From: Streptomyces sp. S.PNR 29
GTDB taxonomy: Bacteria > Actinomycetota > Actinomycetes > Streptomycetales > Streptomycetaceae
Reading direction: 5' to 3'
DNA length: 64,000 nt
Assembly (NCBI RefSeq): GCF_030386795.1
Contig: NZ_JANUQM010000001.1
Coordinates: 244,363 to 308,362, forward strand
The notes under the pieces were generated by a model. That model was not told the origin of the DNA and did not search any database. It was given only the letters and a program-made list of their open reading frames with translations. Every line of letters begins with the position of its first letter. Positions within the stretch are counted from its first letter, which is position 1. The position numbers and the translations under genes were made by a program. Positions 8,312-17,598 of this stretch are shown here, piece by piece.

Positions 8312-10232
8312 CGATGGCCTCCTTGAGAGCCGTGGCGAGCTGCTCCGCCTTGAACGGCATACCGTTGACCTGGTTGTACGAGTGCGCGTCGACCAGGTAC
8401 TTCGCCCGGACGAGGGTGGCGAGCTGGCCGAGGTTCATCTCGGGGATCACCACCTTCTCGTAACGCCTCAGCACCGCGCCGAGATTCCGCGGGAAGGGGT
8501 TGAGGTGCCGCAGATGTGCCTGCGCGATCGGCTCCCCGGCCTTGCGCACCCGCCGCACGGCGGCGGTGATCGGCCCGTACGTCGACCCCCAGCCCAGCAC
8601 CAGCGTCTTCGCGCCGTCCGGGTCGTCGACCTCCAGGTCGGGGACGTCGACGCCGTCCACCTTCGCCTGCCGGGTGCGCACCATGAAGTCGTGGTTGGCC
8701 GGGGCGTAGGAGATGTTGCCCGTGCCGTCCTCCTTCTCGATGCCGCCGATGCGGTGCTCCAGGCCGGGCGTGCCCGGGATCGCCCAGGGGCGGGCGAGGG
8801 TGTGCGGGTCCCGCTTGTACGGCCAGAACACCTCGGTGCCGTCGTCCAGGGTGTGGTTCGGGCCCTGCGCGAACTGCACCCTGAGGTCCGGCAGCTCGTC
8901 CAGCTCCGGGATGCGCCAGGGCTCGGAGCCGTTGGCCAGGTAGCCGTCGGAGAGCAGGAAGACCGGAGTGCGGTAGGTCAGCGCGATCCGGGCCGCTTCC
9001 AGGGCCGCGTCGAAGCAGTCGGCCGGGGTGCGCGGGGCGACGACCGGGACCGGCGCCTCGCCGTTGCGGCCGTACATCGCCTGCAGCAGGTCCGCCTGCT
9101 CCGTCTTGGTCGGCAGACCGGTGGAGGGTCCGCCGCGCTGGATGTCCACGATGAGCAGCGGCAGCTCCAGCGACACGGCGAGACCGATCGTCTCGCTCTT
9201 CAGCGCCACGCCCGGGCCGGAGGTGGTGGTGACGGCGAGGGAACCGCCGAAGGCCGCGCCGAGCGCGGCGCCGATCCCGGCGATCTCGTCCTCGGCCTGG
9301 AAGGTCCGCACGCCGAAGTTCTTGTGCTTGGACAGCTCGTGGAGGATGTCACTGGCCGGGGTGATCGGGTACGACCCCAGGAACAGCGGCAGGTCGGCCT
9401 GGCGGGCGGCGGCGATCAGACCGTAGGCCAGGGCCAGGTTGCCGGAGATGTTGCGGTAGACGCCGGGCGGGAACGCCTTGGCGGCCGGCGCCACCTCGTA
9501 GGAGACGGCGAAGTCCTCGGTGGTCTCGCCGAAGTTCCAGCCGGCGCGGAAGGCGGCGATGTTGGCGGCCGCGATGTCGGGCTTCTTCGCGAACTTCGAC
9601 TTCAGGAACTTCTCGGTGCCCTCGGTGGGCCGGTGGTACATCCAGCTCAGCAGGCCGAGCGCGAACATGTTCTTGCTGCGCTCGGCCTCCTTGCGGGTGA
9701 GGTCGAACTCCTTCAGCGCCTCGACGGTGAGCGTCGTCAGCGGCACCGGGTGGACGTTGTAGCCGTCGAGGGACCCGTCCTCCAGCGGGCTGGTGTCGTA
9801 TCCGACCTTCTGCATCGCCCGCTTGGTGAACTCGTCCGTGTTGACGATCACCTCGGCGCCGCGCGGCAGGTCGCCGATGTTCGCCTTCAGAGCGGCCGGG
9901 TTCATCGCCACCAGCACGTTCGGCGCGTCGCCGGGCGTGAGGATGTCGTGGTCCGCGAAGTGCAGCTGGAAGGAGGACACGCCCGGCAGGGTCCCGGCGG
10001 GCGCCCGGATCTCGGCCGGGAAGTTCGGCAGCGTCGACAGGTCGTTGCCGAAGGACGCGGTCTCCGAGGTGAAACGGTCGCCGGTGAGCTGCATACCGTC
10101 ACCCGAGTCCCCCGCGAACCTGATGATCACCCGGTCGAGGCGGCGGACATCCTTCGCCCCGGCCGGTTTGCGCTGCTCTGCTACGACGGCACCGTCGGCC
10201 TGTTCCGCTGGGCTACTGACCTGGCTGGTCAC
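8304..10232 (-). CDS. korA: 2-oxoacid:acceptor oxidoreductase alpha subunit (gamma-alpha fusion)
   Basis: A 642-residue subunit fusing the gamma domain (residues ~30-220, with the nucleotide-binding AGDSGDGMQLTG motif near its start) to the alpha pyrimidine-binding domain (LPLFLGSYPITPASDIL, EDEIAGIGAALGAAFGG, TTTSGPGVALKSE). This gamma-alpha layout is that of the oxygen-tolerant actinobacterial KorAB. The start is a GTG with GGGAGG about 8 nt upstream. The first ~25 residues are a poorly conserved tail. The gene leads a korA-korB operon; a palindromic AAGG-x4-CCTT site lies about 80 nt upstream of the start. Which 2-oxoacid is used cannot be told from sequence alone; 2-oxoglutarate is the usual assignment. 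Confidence 0.94.
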   Translation of the reverse strand: MTSQVSSPAEQADGAVVAEQRKPAGAKDVRRLDRVIIRFAGDSGDGMQLTGDRFTSETASFGNDLSTLPNFPAEIRAPAGTLPGVSSFQLHFADHDILTPGDAPNVLVAMNPAALKANIGDLPRGAEVIVNTDEFTKRAMQKVGYDTSPLEDGSLDGYNVHPVPLTTLTVEALKEFDLTRKEAERSKNMFALGLLSWMYHRPTEGTEKFLKSKFAKKPDIAAANIAAFRAGWNFGETTEDFAVSYEVAPAAKAFPPGVYRNISGNLALAYGLIAAARQADLPLFLGSYPITPASDILHELSKHKNFGVRTFQAEDEIAGIGAALGAAFGGSLAVTTTSGPGVALKSETIGLAVSLELPLLIVDIQRGGPSTGLPTKTEQADLLQAMYGRNGEAPVPVVAPRTPADCFDAALEAARIALTYRTPVFLLSDGYLANGSEPWRIPELDELPDLRVQFAQGPNHTLDDGTEVFWPYKRDPHTLARPWAIPGTPGLEHRIGGIEKEDGTGNISYAPANHDFMVRTRQAKVDGVDVPDLEVDDPDGAKTLVLGWGSTYGPITAAVRRVRKAGEPIAQAHLRHLNPFPRNLGAVLRRYEKVVIPEMNLGQLATLVRAKYLVDAHSYNQVNGMPFKAEQLATALKEAIDG

Positions 10233-10295
10233 TGACTGGACCTCCCTAGAGGCGGCTGTCCGGGGATCGGCCTCCCGCAGACCCTCCCAGGATCA

Positions 10296-10323
10296 ACCCT
10301 ACGTCCGTAAGGGTCGCCTTCCT
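10296..10323 (-). promoter_or_regulatory. Palindromic sequences upstream of korA
   Basis: Two overlapping symmetric elements occur 65-90 nt upstream of the korA start: ACCCTACG with CGTAAGGGT, and TAAGGGTCGCCTTC, whose core AAGG-GTCG-CCTT is a perfect dyad. The second loosely resembles actinobacterial DtxR/DmdR iron boxes, but several consensus positions differ. A regulatory site is plausible; its owner is unknown. Confidence 0.25.
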
Positions 10324-10415
10324 GCGGCCATTCGCATGATGGACACCGCTTCGAGGCGGCCTGCCGTCGCCGCTCGTGCGGTGTTCAAGGGGCGGGAAAC
10401 CAGTGTTCAAGGTGC

Positions 10416-11075
10416 TCAGGAGTCGAGGTACGTGAGGACGGCCAGCACGCGCCGGTGATCTCCCTCGCTCGGGGACAGCCCCAGCTTCAGGAAGATGTTG
10501 CTGACGTGCTTCTCGACGGCACCGTCGCTCACGACCAGCTGCTTGGCGATCGCGGAGTTCGTCCGCCCCTCGGCCATGAGCCCGAGGACCTCCCGCTCCC
10601 GGGGGGTGAGTCCCGCGAGCACGTCCTGCTTGCGGCTGCGGCCGAGCAACTGCGCGACCACCTCCGGGTCGAGGGCCGTACCGCCCTGGGCCACGCGCAC
10701 CACCGCGTCCACGAACTCACGTACTTCGGCTACCCGGTCCTTGAGCAGATAGCCGACGCCCCGGCTGGAGCCGGCCAGCAGCTCGGTCGCGTACTGCTCC
10801 TCCACGTACTGCGACAGCACGAGCACGCCCAGCTCCGGGTGCGCCTTGCGCAGCCGCACCGCGGCCCGCACCCCCTCGTCGGTGTGCGTCGGCGGCATCC
10901 GTACGTCCGCCACCACCACGTCCGGCAGCTCGCCCTGCGCGTCCAGCTCCGTGATCGTCTTGACCAGCGCCTCACCGTCGCCGACCCCGGCCACCACCTC
11001 GTGCCCCCGGTCGGTCAGGAGCCGGGTCAGCCCCTCTCTGAGCAGCACGGAATCCTCGGCGATGACCACCCGCAC
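10416..11075 (-). CDS. NarL/LuxR family response regulator
   Basis: A 219-residue two-component response regulator. The receiver domain starts at once (MRVVIAEDS) with the acidic pocket and the phospho-acceptor Asp57 in VVVADVRMPP. The C-terminal LuxR helix-turn-helix (LTPREREVLGLMAEG, then VEKHVSNIFLKLGL) follows a short linker. I chose the GTG at 11075 because GGAGG lies 5 nt before it and the protein then starts exactly at the receiver strand; a GTG four codons upstream is the alternative. It follows two paralogous histidine kinase genes on the same strand (220-nt gap), and these are its likely partners. The divergent complex I operon is a candidate target, by position only. Confidence 0.92.
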   Translation of the reverse strand: MRVVIAEDSVLLREGLTRLLTDRGHEVVAGVGDGEALVKTITELDAQGELPDVVVADVRMPPTHTDEGVRAAVRLRKAHPELGVLVLSQYVEEQYATELLAGSSRGVGYLLKDRVAEVREFVDAVVRVAQGGTALDPEVVAQLLGRSRKQDVLAGLTPREREVLGLMAEGRTNSAIAKQLVVSDGAVEKHVSNIFLKLGLSPSEGDHRRVLAVLTYLDS

Positions 11076-11295
11076 CCTGTCCTCCACGATCCTTGGCCCC
11101 CCACGCCACACCCGCCCGTTCGCGACGGGTCCAGCATCCCAGCATCGGGAGCCCGTTGCCTCTGAGAATGAGAACAGGGGCATGACATGCCTGGTTTCAG
11201 CCTCCTGAGTGACGCGTTGTCGATCATCGGGCGGTCCTGGTACGGACCATGACGGAAGGGCGGCGGGGGCGCCCCCCACCGCCGGTCACTCGCCC

Positions 11296-12648
11296 TCACC
11301 TCCGCCAGGGCAACTCCGCCGTCACCCGCGTGGGCCCCCCGGCCGGAGAGTCCACCACCAGGATTCCGTCCACCGCGTCGAGCCGCTCCGCGAGCCCGGC
11401 CAGCCCCGCCCCGGCGGACACCTCGGCGCCACCGACCCCGTCGTCCACGACCTGCAGCATCAGCCGGTCCTCCACCCGCCACACCTCCACGGCCGCCGAC
11501 GTGGCCCGCGCGTGCTTGCTGATGTTCTGCAGCAGCTCCGACACCGTGAAGTACGCGATCCCCTCGATGGCCGGCGCCGGCCGCTCCGTCAGGTCCACCT
11601 CCACCTGCACCGGCACCGCGCACCGCGACGCCACCGCCGACAGCGCCGCGTCCAGCCCCCGGTCCGTCAGCACCGCAGGATGGATGCCGCGGGCCAGATC
11701 CCGCAGCTCCTGCAGCGCCGTCTTGACCTCGCCGTGCGCCTCGTCCACCATCCGCGCCGCCGCCCGCGGATCCTCCTTCAGTTTCTCCTTCGCCAGCCCC
11801 AGATCCATGGCCAGGTTGACCAGCCGGGCCTGCGCCCCGTCGTGCAGGTCCCGCTCGATGCGCCTGAGGTCGGCCGCGGCCGTGTCGACGACCACCCCCC
11901 GGTCCGACTCCAGCTCCACCACCCGAGCCGACAGCCGCGACGGCCCGAGCAGCCCGTGCACCAGCAGCCGGTCCACCATCGTCAGCGCCCGCACGATCCA
12001 CGGGGCGGCCAGCGTGAACAGCAGCCCCACCAGCGCGGTCACGGTGATCTCGAACGGGTTGTCCAGGTACACCCGGTGCGTCTCGTCGCCGTACAGCTGC
12101 AGCCCGTCCTGACCGGCGTACATCGGGAAGACCCAGAACCACAGCGGATAGCTCAGCATCGCCCAGCCCCACGCCCAGACGTTCACGGCGATGCCGAAGG
12201 AGAACACCGCCCACGGGAAGTGCAGCAGTGCGTACAGCAGGGTCCGCCACGACGTGCCGCTCTTGAGGACCGCGCCCAACCAGGCCGGCCCGCCCGGCTT
12301 CCGCATCCGCAGCGGTTCCGGGTCCGCCACCTCCAGCCCCAGCAACCCGCGCGCCCGCGCCCGCTCCAGCGCCCCGAACCCGCGGCACCCCGCGAGCGCC
12401 ACCGCCAGCACCGGGATCCCCAGGAACGTGACCAGCAGGCCGGCCCCCACCGACACCATCGTGACCGCGTACGCGAACATCAGGATGCTGATCGGCAGGC
12501 TCAGCAGCACATAACCGAACTCCCGCCAACTGCGTCCCTCGAACGGCGCCCGCAGCCCCGCGGGGAGGCGGTGCCGCCGCTCCCGGGCTCCCGGGAACCC
12601 GGGGCCGCTGTCGAGTCCGTAGACCTGTCGTCCGTACTCCGTGGCCAT
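11296..12648 (-). CDS. Sensor histidine kinase (HisKA_3 / NarL-type), paralogue 1
   Basis: A 450-residue membrane histidine kinase. The N-terminal half holds several hydrophobic segments of the putative-sensor type common in Streptomyces (helices near 50-90, 135-170 and 205-230). The HisKA_3 dimerisation helix carries the H-box DLHDGAQARL with phospho-acceptor His269, followed by the N-box SELLQNISKH and G-box DDGVGG of the ATPase domain. The ATG at 12648 follows an AAGGA-type site; an ATG seven codons upstream is an alternative. It lies between a close paralogue and the response regulator. The two kinases share long near-identical runs around the H-box, so they arose by tandem duplication. 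The signal sensed is unknown. Confidence 0.9.
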   Translation of the reverse strand: MATEYGRQVYGLDSGPGFPGARERRHRLPAGLRAPFEGRSWREFGYVLLSLPISILMFAYAVTMVSVGAGLLVTFLGIPVLAVALAGCRGFGALERARARGLLGLEVADPEPLRMRKPGGPAWLGAVLKSGTSWRTLLYALLHFPWAVFSFGIAVNVWAWGWAMLSYPLWFWVFPMYAGQDGLQLYGDETHRVYLDNPFEITVTALVGLLFTLAAPWIVRALTMVDRLLVHGLLGPSRLSARVVELESDRGVVVDTAAADLRRIERDLHDGAQARLVNLAMDLGLAKEKLKEDPRAAARMVDEAHGEVKTALQELRDLARGIHPAVLTDRGLDAALSAVASRCAVPVQVEVDLTERPAPAIEGIAYFTVSELLQNISKHARATSAAVEVWRVEDRLMLQVVDDGVGGAEVSAGAGLAGLAERLDAVDGILVVDSPAGGPTRVTAELPWRR

Positions 12649-12810
12649 CGGCGTCGTCCTTCTCCTCATCCTGCGGCCGGGCTGTCGTACCGGCTGGGGC
12701 TGTCGTGCCGGCTGAGCCCCGGTACCGGCCGAGCTGTCGTGCCTCCACCCTCCCCGGCCGGGGACCTGCGGACCATGGAGTCCGTCGGCGTCTCGAACGG
12801 GGGGTTTTCC

Positions 12811-14031
12811 CTACCCCTCGCCGGAGGCGCCCGTGCGGTCCCGCCACGGCAGTTCCGCCGTGATGGCCGTCGGGCCGCCCACCGGCGAGTCGACGACGAA
12901 CAGGCCGTCGACCGCGCCGAGCCGGTCGGCGAGACCTCGCATGCCCGTACCGCCGTCCAGACGCGCGCCCCCACGGCCGTCGTCCCCCACCTGGATGAGC
13001 AGCCGGTCCTCGGCCCGCCACACCTCGACCGACGCGGACTTGGCCCCACTGTGCTTGCTGATGTTCTGCAGCAGCTCCGAGACGGTGAAGTAGGCGATGC
13101 CCTCAATCGCGGCGGCCGGTCTGGACTCCAGGTCGACCGTCACCTTCACCGGCACCGTGCAGCGCGAGGCGACCGAGGACAGCGCCGCGTCCAGGCCGCG
13201 GTCGGTCAGCACGGCCGGGTGGATGCCGCGGGCCAGGTCCCGCAGCTCCTGCAGCGCGAGCTTCACCTCGCCGTGCGCCTCCTCGACCATGGCCGCCACC
13301 ACCTTTTCGTCGGCGTGGCCCTCCATCAGCTTCTCCTTCGCCAGGCCCAGCCCCATGGCCAGGTTGACCAGCCGGGCCTGCGCGCCGTCGTGCAGATCCC
13401 GCTCGATGCGCCTGAGGTCGGCCGCGGCCGTGTCGACCACCACGCCCCGGTCGGACTCCAGCTCGGCTATGCGCCGCTCCAGCTCGTCCGAGGGGGACAG
13501 CAGCCCCCGCACCATCGCCCGGTCCGCGTTGGCCAGGCCCCGAGCCACGAACGGCAGCACCGGCCACAGCACGAACAGCGAGGTCAGCGTGATGGTGAAG
13601 GTGAGGATGCCCCAGGGCAGGCGGATGAAGTCGTACAGGACCGTGCGCCAGCCCACCGGATCCTTCAGCGCCATCCACAACCGCTGGAAGAACCCGCCGG
13701 TGCCCCGCAGAGGCAGCGGACTCGGCTCGTCGATCCGCACCCCGAGCAGCGCCCTGGCCCGCGCCCGCTCCAGCTTCCCCAGCTGCCGGGCGCCCATCAG
13801 CCCGGCCGCCAGCAGCGGGAACCCGATCACCGTGACCGTCAGCCCGAAGCCGGTGAACAGCACCGTCACGACGTAGGTGAACCCCAGCAGCGCCATCGGA
13901 AGGTTCGCCAGGAGATGGACGATCTCCTTCCAGGTGTGCGGGTCGTAGGCGAAACGGGCCGGCGGCGGGCGGTCGCTGTCCGCTGCGCCGGGTTTGCCGG
14001 CGTGGCCCGGGGATACGAGGCGTTCGGTCAT
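12811..14031 (-). CDS. Sensor histidine kinase (HisKA_3 / NarL-type), paralogue 2
   Basis: A 406-residue histidine kinase closely related to the next gene. Membrane-spanning segments occupy roughly residues 35-85 and 125-165, then come the H-box DLHDGAQARL with His214, N-box SELLQNISKH and G-box DDGRGG. The start is not well fixed: the ATG at 14031 lacks a clear ribosome site, and a GTG at 14055 would add eight residues. It is the first gene of the kinase-kinase-regulator set and is divergent from the nuo operon across about 200 nt. Relative to paralogue 1 the sensor half is shorter, with fewer residues between the membrane segments, so the two probably sense different inputs but feed the same regulator (inference). 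Confidence 0.88.
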   Translation of the reverse strand: MTERLVSPGHAGKPGAADSDRPPPARFAYDPHTWKEIVHLLANLPMALLGFTYVVTVLFTGFGLTVTVIGFPLLAAGLMGARQLGKLERARARALLGVRIDEPSPLPLRGTGGFFQRLWMALKDPVGWRTVLYDFIRLPWGILTFTITLTSLFVLWPVLPFVARGLANADRAMVRGLLSPSDELERRIAELESDRGVVVDTAAADLRRIERDLHDGAQARLVNLAMGLGLAKEKLMEGHADEKVVAAMVEEAHGEVKLALQELRDLARGIHPAVLTDRGLDAALSSVASRCTVPVKVTVDLESRPAAAIEGIAYFTVSELLQNISKHSGAKSASVEVWRAEDRLLIQVGDDGRGGARLDGGTGMRGLADRLGAVDGLFVVDSPVGGPTAITAELPWRDRTGASGEG

Positions 14032-14132
14032 GGGAGTCAGCGTGCCGCCCGCCACGTCGCCGCGCCATGAGGTGGACCGCCGCGATCCGCTGGGGAAAAC
14101 CCCACCAGCGTGTCCGGAGGCGTGACTGGCTG

Positions 14133-14161
14133 CTTACGCTCTCTTTAGCAGGCCCTAGACT
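14133..14161 (+). promoter_or_regulatory. Candidate promoter of the nuo operon
   Basis: A TAGACT -10 box (14156-14161) lies 17 nt after CTTACG (14133-14138), about 85 nt upstream of the nuoA GTG. The -10 is good and the -35 weak. A direct repeat of GAACAGCGG (about 14180-14200) follows, inside the leader. Confidence 0.4.
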
Positions 14162-14245
14162 CCCCTGCGTACAGATCGTCGAACAGCGGCGAACAGCGGT
14201 GTTCACCAGGTCACGGGTCACAGGGTCAGGGAGCGAGGGACGGAC

Positions 14246-14719
14246 GTGCGGGAACCGACCGTCGTCGATTCGACCGTCGTCGCAGCGAATGCCGGGGCAG
14301 CGAATGCCGGGGCGGATGTCAGGACGGGTGGTGGCGCGGTGAACGTCGCGGCGGACTACTTCCAGTCCTACTCGGTCGTCGGACTGCTGGCCGTCGTCGG
14401 CGTGCTCTTCGTCGCCGTCGCCTTCGGCGCGGGCCGCCTGCTGCGCCCTGTCGTCCCCACCCCGGAGAAACTCCTGACCTACGAGTGCGGCGTCGACCCC
14501 GTCGGCGAGGGCTGGGCCCACACCCAGGTCCGCTACTACGTCTACGCGTTCCTGTACGTGATCTTCGCCGTCGACTCGATCTTCCTGTTCCCCTGGGCGA
14601 CGGTCTTCGCCGCCCCCGGCTACGGCGCGACGACCCTCGTCGAGATGTTCATCTTCCTCGGCTTCCTGGCCGTCGGCCTGCTCTACGCATACAAGAAGGG
14701 CGTCCTGGCATGGACGTGA
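14246..14719 (+). CDS. nuoA: NADH-quinone oxidoreductase subunit A
   Basis: First gene of a ten-gene complex I operon. The 157-residue product has the three NuoA membrane helices ([36 protein letters not shown] and the final [16 protein letters not shown]) and the conserved loop with YECGVDP, whose Cys sits near the quinone channel in complex I. The N-terminus before residue ~32 is not conserved in the family and contains a repeated NAGA-type run from a 16-nt DNA duplication; a GTG at 14339 is an equally possible start. It overlaps nuoB by 10 nt. Confidence 0.9.
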   Translation: MREPTVVDSTVVAANAGAANAGADVRTGGGAVNVAADYFQSYSVVGLLAVVGVLFVAVAFGAGRLLRPVVPTPEKLLTYECGVDPVGEGWAHTQVRYYVYAFLYVIFAVDSIFLFPWATVFAAPGYGATTLVEMFIFLGFLAVGLLYAYKKGVLAWT

Positions 14720-15327
14720 ACCCCACTCCTGCTGAGCCCGTGCTGCTTCCCGAGCCCAAGCGGCTGGGCGCGCTCGCGCGCCTCGCGCCCGAGCCGATGA
14801 AGGTGATCCTCAACTGGGGTCGCCGCTACTCCCTCTGGGTCTTCAACTTCGGCCTCGCCTGCTGCGCGATCGAGTTCATCGCCGCGTCGATGGCCCGCCA
14901 CGACTTCATCCGCCTCGGCGTCATCCCCTTCGCGCCGGGCCCGCGTCAGGCCGACCTGATGGTGGTCTCCGGCACGGTCACGGACAAGATGGCGCCGGCC
15001 GTCAAACGCCTGTACGAGCAGATGCCGGAGCCGAAGTACGTCATCTCCTTCGGCGCGTGCAGCAACTGCGGCGGACCGTACTGGGACTCGTACTCCGTGA
15101 CGAAGGGCGTCGACCAGATCATCCCGGTCGACGTATACGTCCCCGGCTGCCCGCCGCGCCCCGAAGCGCTGCTCCAGGGCATCCTGAAGCTGCAGGAGAA
15201 GATCGCCCGCGAGTCGCTGGGGGAGCGGTACGGCACGCCGTCCCGGCCGTCGCCGGCGGCACTGCAGAGCGGCCTGGTGACACCGCCGGCCGCCGGGGGG
15301 TCCCCGGTGGGTGGGGAGGACCGATGA
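14710..15327 (+). CDS. nuoB: NADH-quinone oxidoreductase subunit B
   Basis: A 205-residue NuoB that carries the N2 4Fe-4S cluster. The four ligands are present: adjacent cysteines in GLACCAIEF, one in GACSNCGG, and one in [10 protein letters not shown]2 is the last iron-sulphur centre before quinone, so this module is built to pass electrons to a membrane acceptor. The last ~30 residues are a non-conserved Ser/Pro/Gly tail. The ATG overlaps the nuoA stop, and its own stop overlaps the nuoC start as ATGA. Its usual partner NuoD is not encoded in this operon. Confidence 0.95.
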   Translation: MDVNPTPAEPVLLPEPKRLGALARLAPEPMKVILNWGRRYSLWVFNFGLACCAIEFIAASMARHDFIRLGVIPFAPGPRQADLMVVSGTVTDKMAPAVKRLYEQMPEPKYVISFGACSNCGGPYWDSYSVTKGVDQIIPVDVYVPGCPPRPEALLQGILKLQEKIARESLGERYGTPSRPSPAALQSGLVTPPAAGGSPVGGEDR

Positions 15328-16631
15328 CCGCGGTCGGATGGCTGCCCGCAGACGTCGAGGACCTGTTCGGTACGCAGGCCACGGCCGAGGAGTCGTACGA
15401 GGTCCTCACCGTCGACGTACCGCCCGCCGCCTGGATCTCCGCCCTGGAGACCGCGCGCGACCGGCTGGGCTGCACCTACTTCGACTGGCTGAGCGCGGTC
15501 GACGAACCGGGCACCGGCTTCCGCGTCGCCGCGCACGTGGCGGCCCTTTCACCGGTACGACGACTGCTGCTGCGCACCACGGTCCCGCACGAGTCCCCGG
15601 CCCTGCCGTCGGCCGTCTCCGTCTACGCGGGCGCCGCCTGGCACGAGCGCGAGACCCACGAGATGTTCGGCGTCGCCTTCGAGGGCCACCCGGCGCTGGA
15701 CCACCTGCTCCTGCCGGAGAACTTCGAGGGCCACCCGCTGCGGAAGGACTTCGTCCTGGCCGCCCGCGTCGCCAAGGCCTGGCCGGGCGCCAAGGAACCC
15801 GGCGAGTCCGACCACGGCGGCCCCAGGCGCCGCCAGATGCTCCCCCCGGGCGTCCCCGACCCCAACGAATGGGGCCCCCTCAAGGGCCAGCTCCCCCCTG
15901 CCCCGGCCCGCCCGACCCGAGGCACCGCCCGCGCCACAGGCGAACGCCCGCCCCGCGCGACGGGCGAACGCCCGGTACGCCGTACGCGTACGGCGGCGGA
16001 GGGCTCGGCAAGCCAGGCCGAGGCGTCTCCGGCCGCGGACACCCCGACCACTCCGCGCCGCGCTCGTACGGCGGCGGAGGGTTCGGCGAGCCAGGCCGAG
16101 GTGTCTCCGGCCGCGGACACCCCGACCACTCCGCGCCGCGCTCGTACGGCGGCGGAGGGTTCGGCGAGCCAGGCCGAGGCGTCTCCGGCGGCCTCCGAGG
16201 CACCGTCGGCACCGGCGACGCGTCGTTCCCGGAGCGCGAGTGAGGGATCGGCGTCGCAGCGCGGCGCGGGTGCGCCGCCAGGGCCCCGTCGGGCGCGCAG
16301 TGCGTCGGAGGGTTCCGCCAGCCAGCGGGGCGCGTCCGACGCGGCGGCGGACGACACAGGCGCGGATGCCGCCGACGACGCCGCGACCCCACGGGACGAG
16401 GACCGGCCCCCGAAGGCCCCCGCCGCCCCGCGCAGCCCGGACGCCCCATGGCACCACGCCCGCCCGGCCTTCGACGAACCGGAAACGGAGCCGAGCCGTC
16501 GGCCCGAGGACCGCCCGGAGACCGAGCCGACGCCGGAGAGCGCTGCGCGGCCCCCGGCCGACGCCGCCGACGCCACCACAGAACCCACAGACCCCGAAGC
16601 CCCCCAGAATCCCTCAGGAGGCCCGCAGTGA
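15324..16631 (+). CDS. nuoC: NADH-quinone oxidoreductase subunit C with long repeat tail
   Basis: A 435-residue protein. Residues 1 to ~185 are a normal NuoC (30-kDa) domain with the signature [18 protein letters not shown] and [16 protein letters not shown]. The remaining ~250 residues are a low-complexity Ala/Pro/Arg/Glu tail, not part of any NuoC I know, built on a 26-residue repeat ([18 protein letters not shown]...) present in about 2.7 close copies plus two worn ones. There is no NuoD domain, either fused or as the next gene, which is unusual because NuoC and NuoD normally act together. It overlaps nuoB (ATGA) and nuoH (GTGA). Confidence 0.9.
   Translation: MTAVGWLPADVEDLFGTQATAEESYEVLTVDVPPAAWISALETARDRLGCTYFDWLSAVDEPGTGFRVAAHVAALSPVRRLLLRTTVPHESPALPSAVSVYAGAAWHERETHEMFGVAFEGHPALDHLLLPENFEGHPLRKDFVLAARVAKAWPGAKEPGESDHGGPRRRQMLPPGVPDPNEWGPLKGQLPPAPARPTRGTARATGERPPRATGERPVRRTRTAAEGSASQAEASPAADTPTTPRRARTAAEGSASQAEVSPAADTPTTPRRARTAAEGSASQAEASPAASEAPSAPATRRSRSASEGSASQRGAGAPPGPRRARSASEGSASQRGASDAAADDTGADAADDAATPRDEDRPPKAPAAPRSPDAPWHHARPAFDEPETEPSRRPEDRPETEPTPESAARPPADAADATTEPTDPEAPQNPSGGPQ
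15987..16193 (+). repeat. 78-bp in-frame tandem repeat inside nuoC
   Basis: Units start at 15987, 16065 and 16143 (period exactly 78 bp), the last one truncated after about 51 bp. The first two differ at a few positions only. Being a multiple of three, the array adds 26-residue units to the protein without breaking the frame. Two more diverged copies of the SASEGSASQ core follow to about 16345. Confidence 0.95.
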
Positions 16632-17596
16632 ACGACGCGCTCGACGTCACCCTGCGACTCCTGATCGTCTTCGGCGTCTTCCTGACGTTCCCCCTGATCA
16701 TCGGTCAGACCGAGCACAAGGTGATGGCCCACATGCAGGGCCGCCTGGGCCCGATGTACGCCGGCGGCTTCCACGGCTGGGCCCAGCTCGTCGCCGACGG
16801 CGTGAAGTTCGCGCAGAAGGAGGACGTGGTCCCGGCGGGCGCGGACCGCCGAATCTTCCAGCTCGCTCCGGCCGTGGCCCTGCTGCCGTACCTCCTGGTC
16901 CTCCTCGCCATCCCCATCGCCCCCGGCGAAGGCGCGGTCGGCCAGGTCCTGGACGCCGGGATCTTCTTCGTCCTCGCCGTCATGGGCGTCGGAGTCCTCG
17001 GCTCCCTCATGGCCGGCTGGGCCTCCGCCAACAAGTTCTCCCTCCTCGGCGGCCTCCGCACCGCCGCCCAGCTCCTCGCCTACGAACTCCCGATGCTGCT
17101 CGCCGCCGCCTCCGTCGCCATGGCGGCCGGCACCGTCTCCCTCCCCGGCATCCTCGACGCCTTCGAGTGGTGGTGGCTGCCCTGGCAGATCGTCGGCGCG
17201 ATCGTGTTCTTCGTCGCCGGCCTCGCCGAGCTCCAGCGGCCCCCCTTCGACATGCCCGTCGCCGACTCCGAGATCATCTTCGGCGCGTACACCGAGTACA
17301 CCGGTCTGCGCTTCGCCCTCTTCCTTCTCGCCGAGTACGCCGGAATCGTCGTCCTGTGCGGCCTGACCACCGTTCTCTTCCTGGGCGGCTGGCACGGCCC
17401 CTGGGGCGCCGACGGCCTCGGCTGGGTGTGGACCCTGCTGAAGACGGCCGTCCTCGCCTTCATCGTGATCTGGCTGCGCGTGACCTACCCCCGCCTGCGC
17501 GAGGACCAGCTCCAGAAACTCTCCTGGACCCTCCTCGTCCCCCTCTCCCTCGCCCAGATCGCCCTCACCGGCATCGTCAAGGTGGTGATCCAGTAA
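16628..17596 (+). CDS. nuoH: NADH-quinone oxidoreductase subunit H
   Basis: A 322-residue membrane subunit with eight predicted helices that forms most of the quinone chamber. Conserved blocks are present: [17 protein letters not shown] and the [17 protein letters not shown] loop ending in [18 protein letters not shown]. The acidic loop that usually reads P-E-[AG]-E-S-E is P-V-A-D-S-E here, so one glutamate is lost and one replaced by aspartate. The start is a GTG overlapping the nuoC stop, with AGGAGG 6 nt upstream. It is followed by nuoI after 2 nt. Confidence 0.94.
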   Translation: MNDALDVTLRLLIVFGVFLTFPLIIGQTEHKVMAHMQGRLGPMYAGGFHGWAQLVADGVKFAQKEDVVPAGADRRIFQLAPAVALLPYLLVLLAIPIAPGEGAVGQVLDAGIFFVLAVMGVGVLGSLMAGWASANKFSLLGGLRTAAQLLAYELPMLLAAASVAMAAGTVSLPGILDAFEWWWLPWQIVGAIVFFVAGLAELQRPPFDMPVADSEIIFGAYTEYTGLRFALFLLAEYAGIVVLCGLTTVLFLGGWHGPWGADGLGWVWTLLKTAVLAFIVIWLRVTYPRLREDQLQKLSWTLLVPLSLAQIALTGIVKVVIQ

Positions 17597-17598
17597 CC

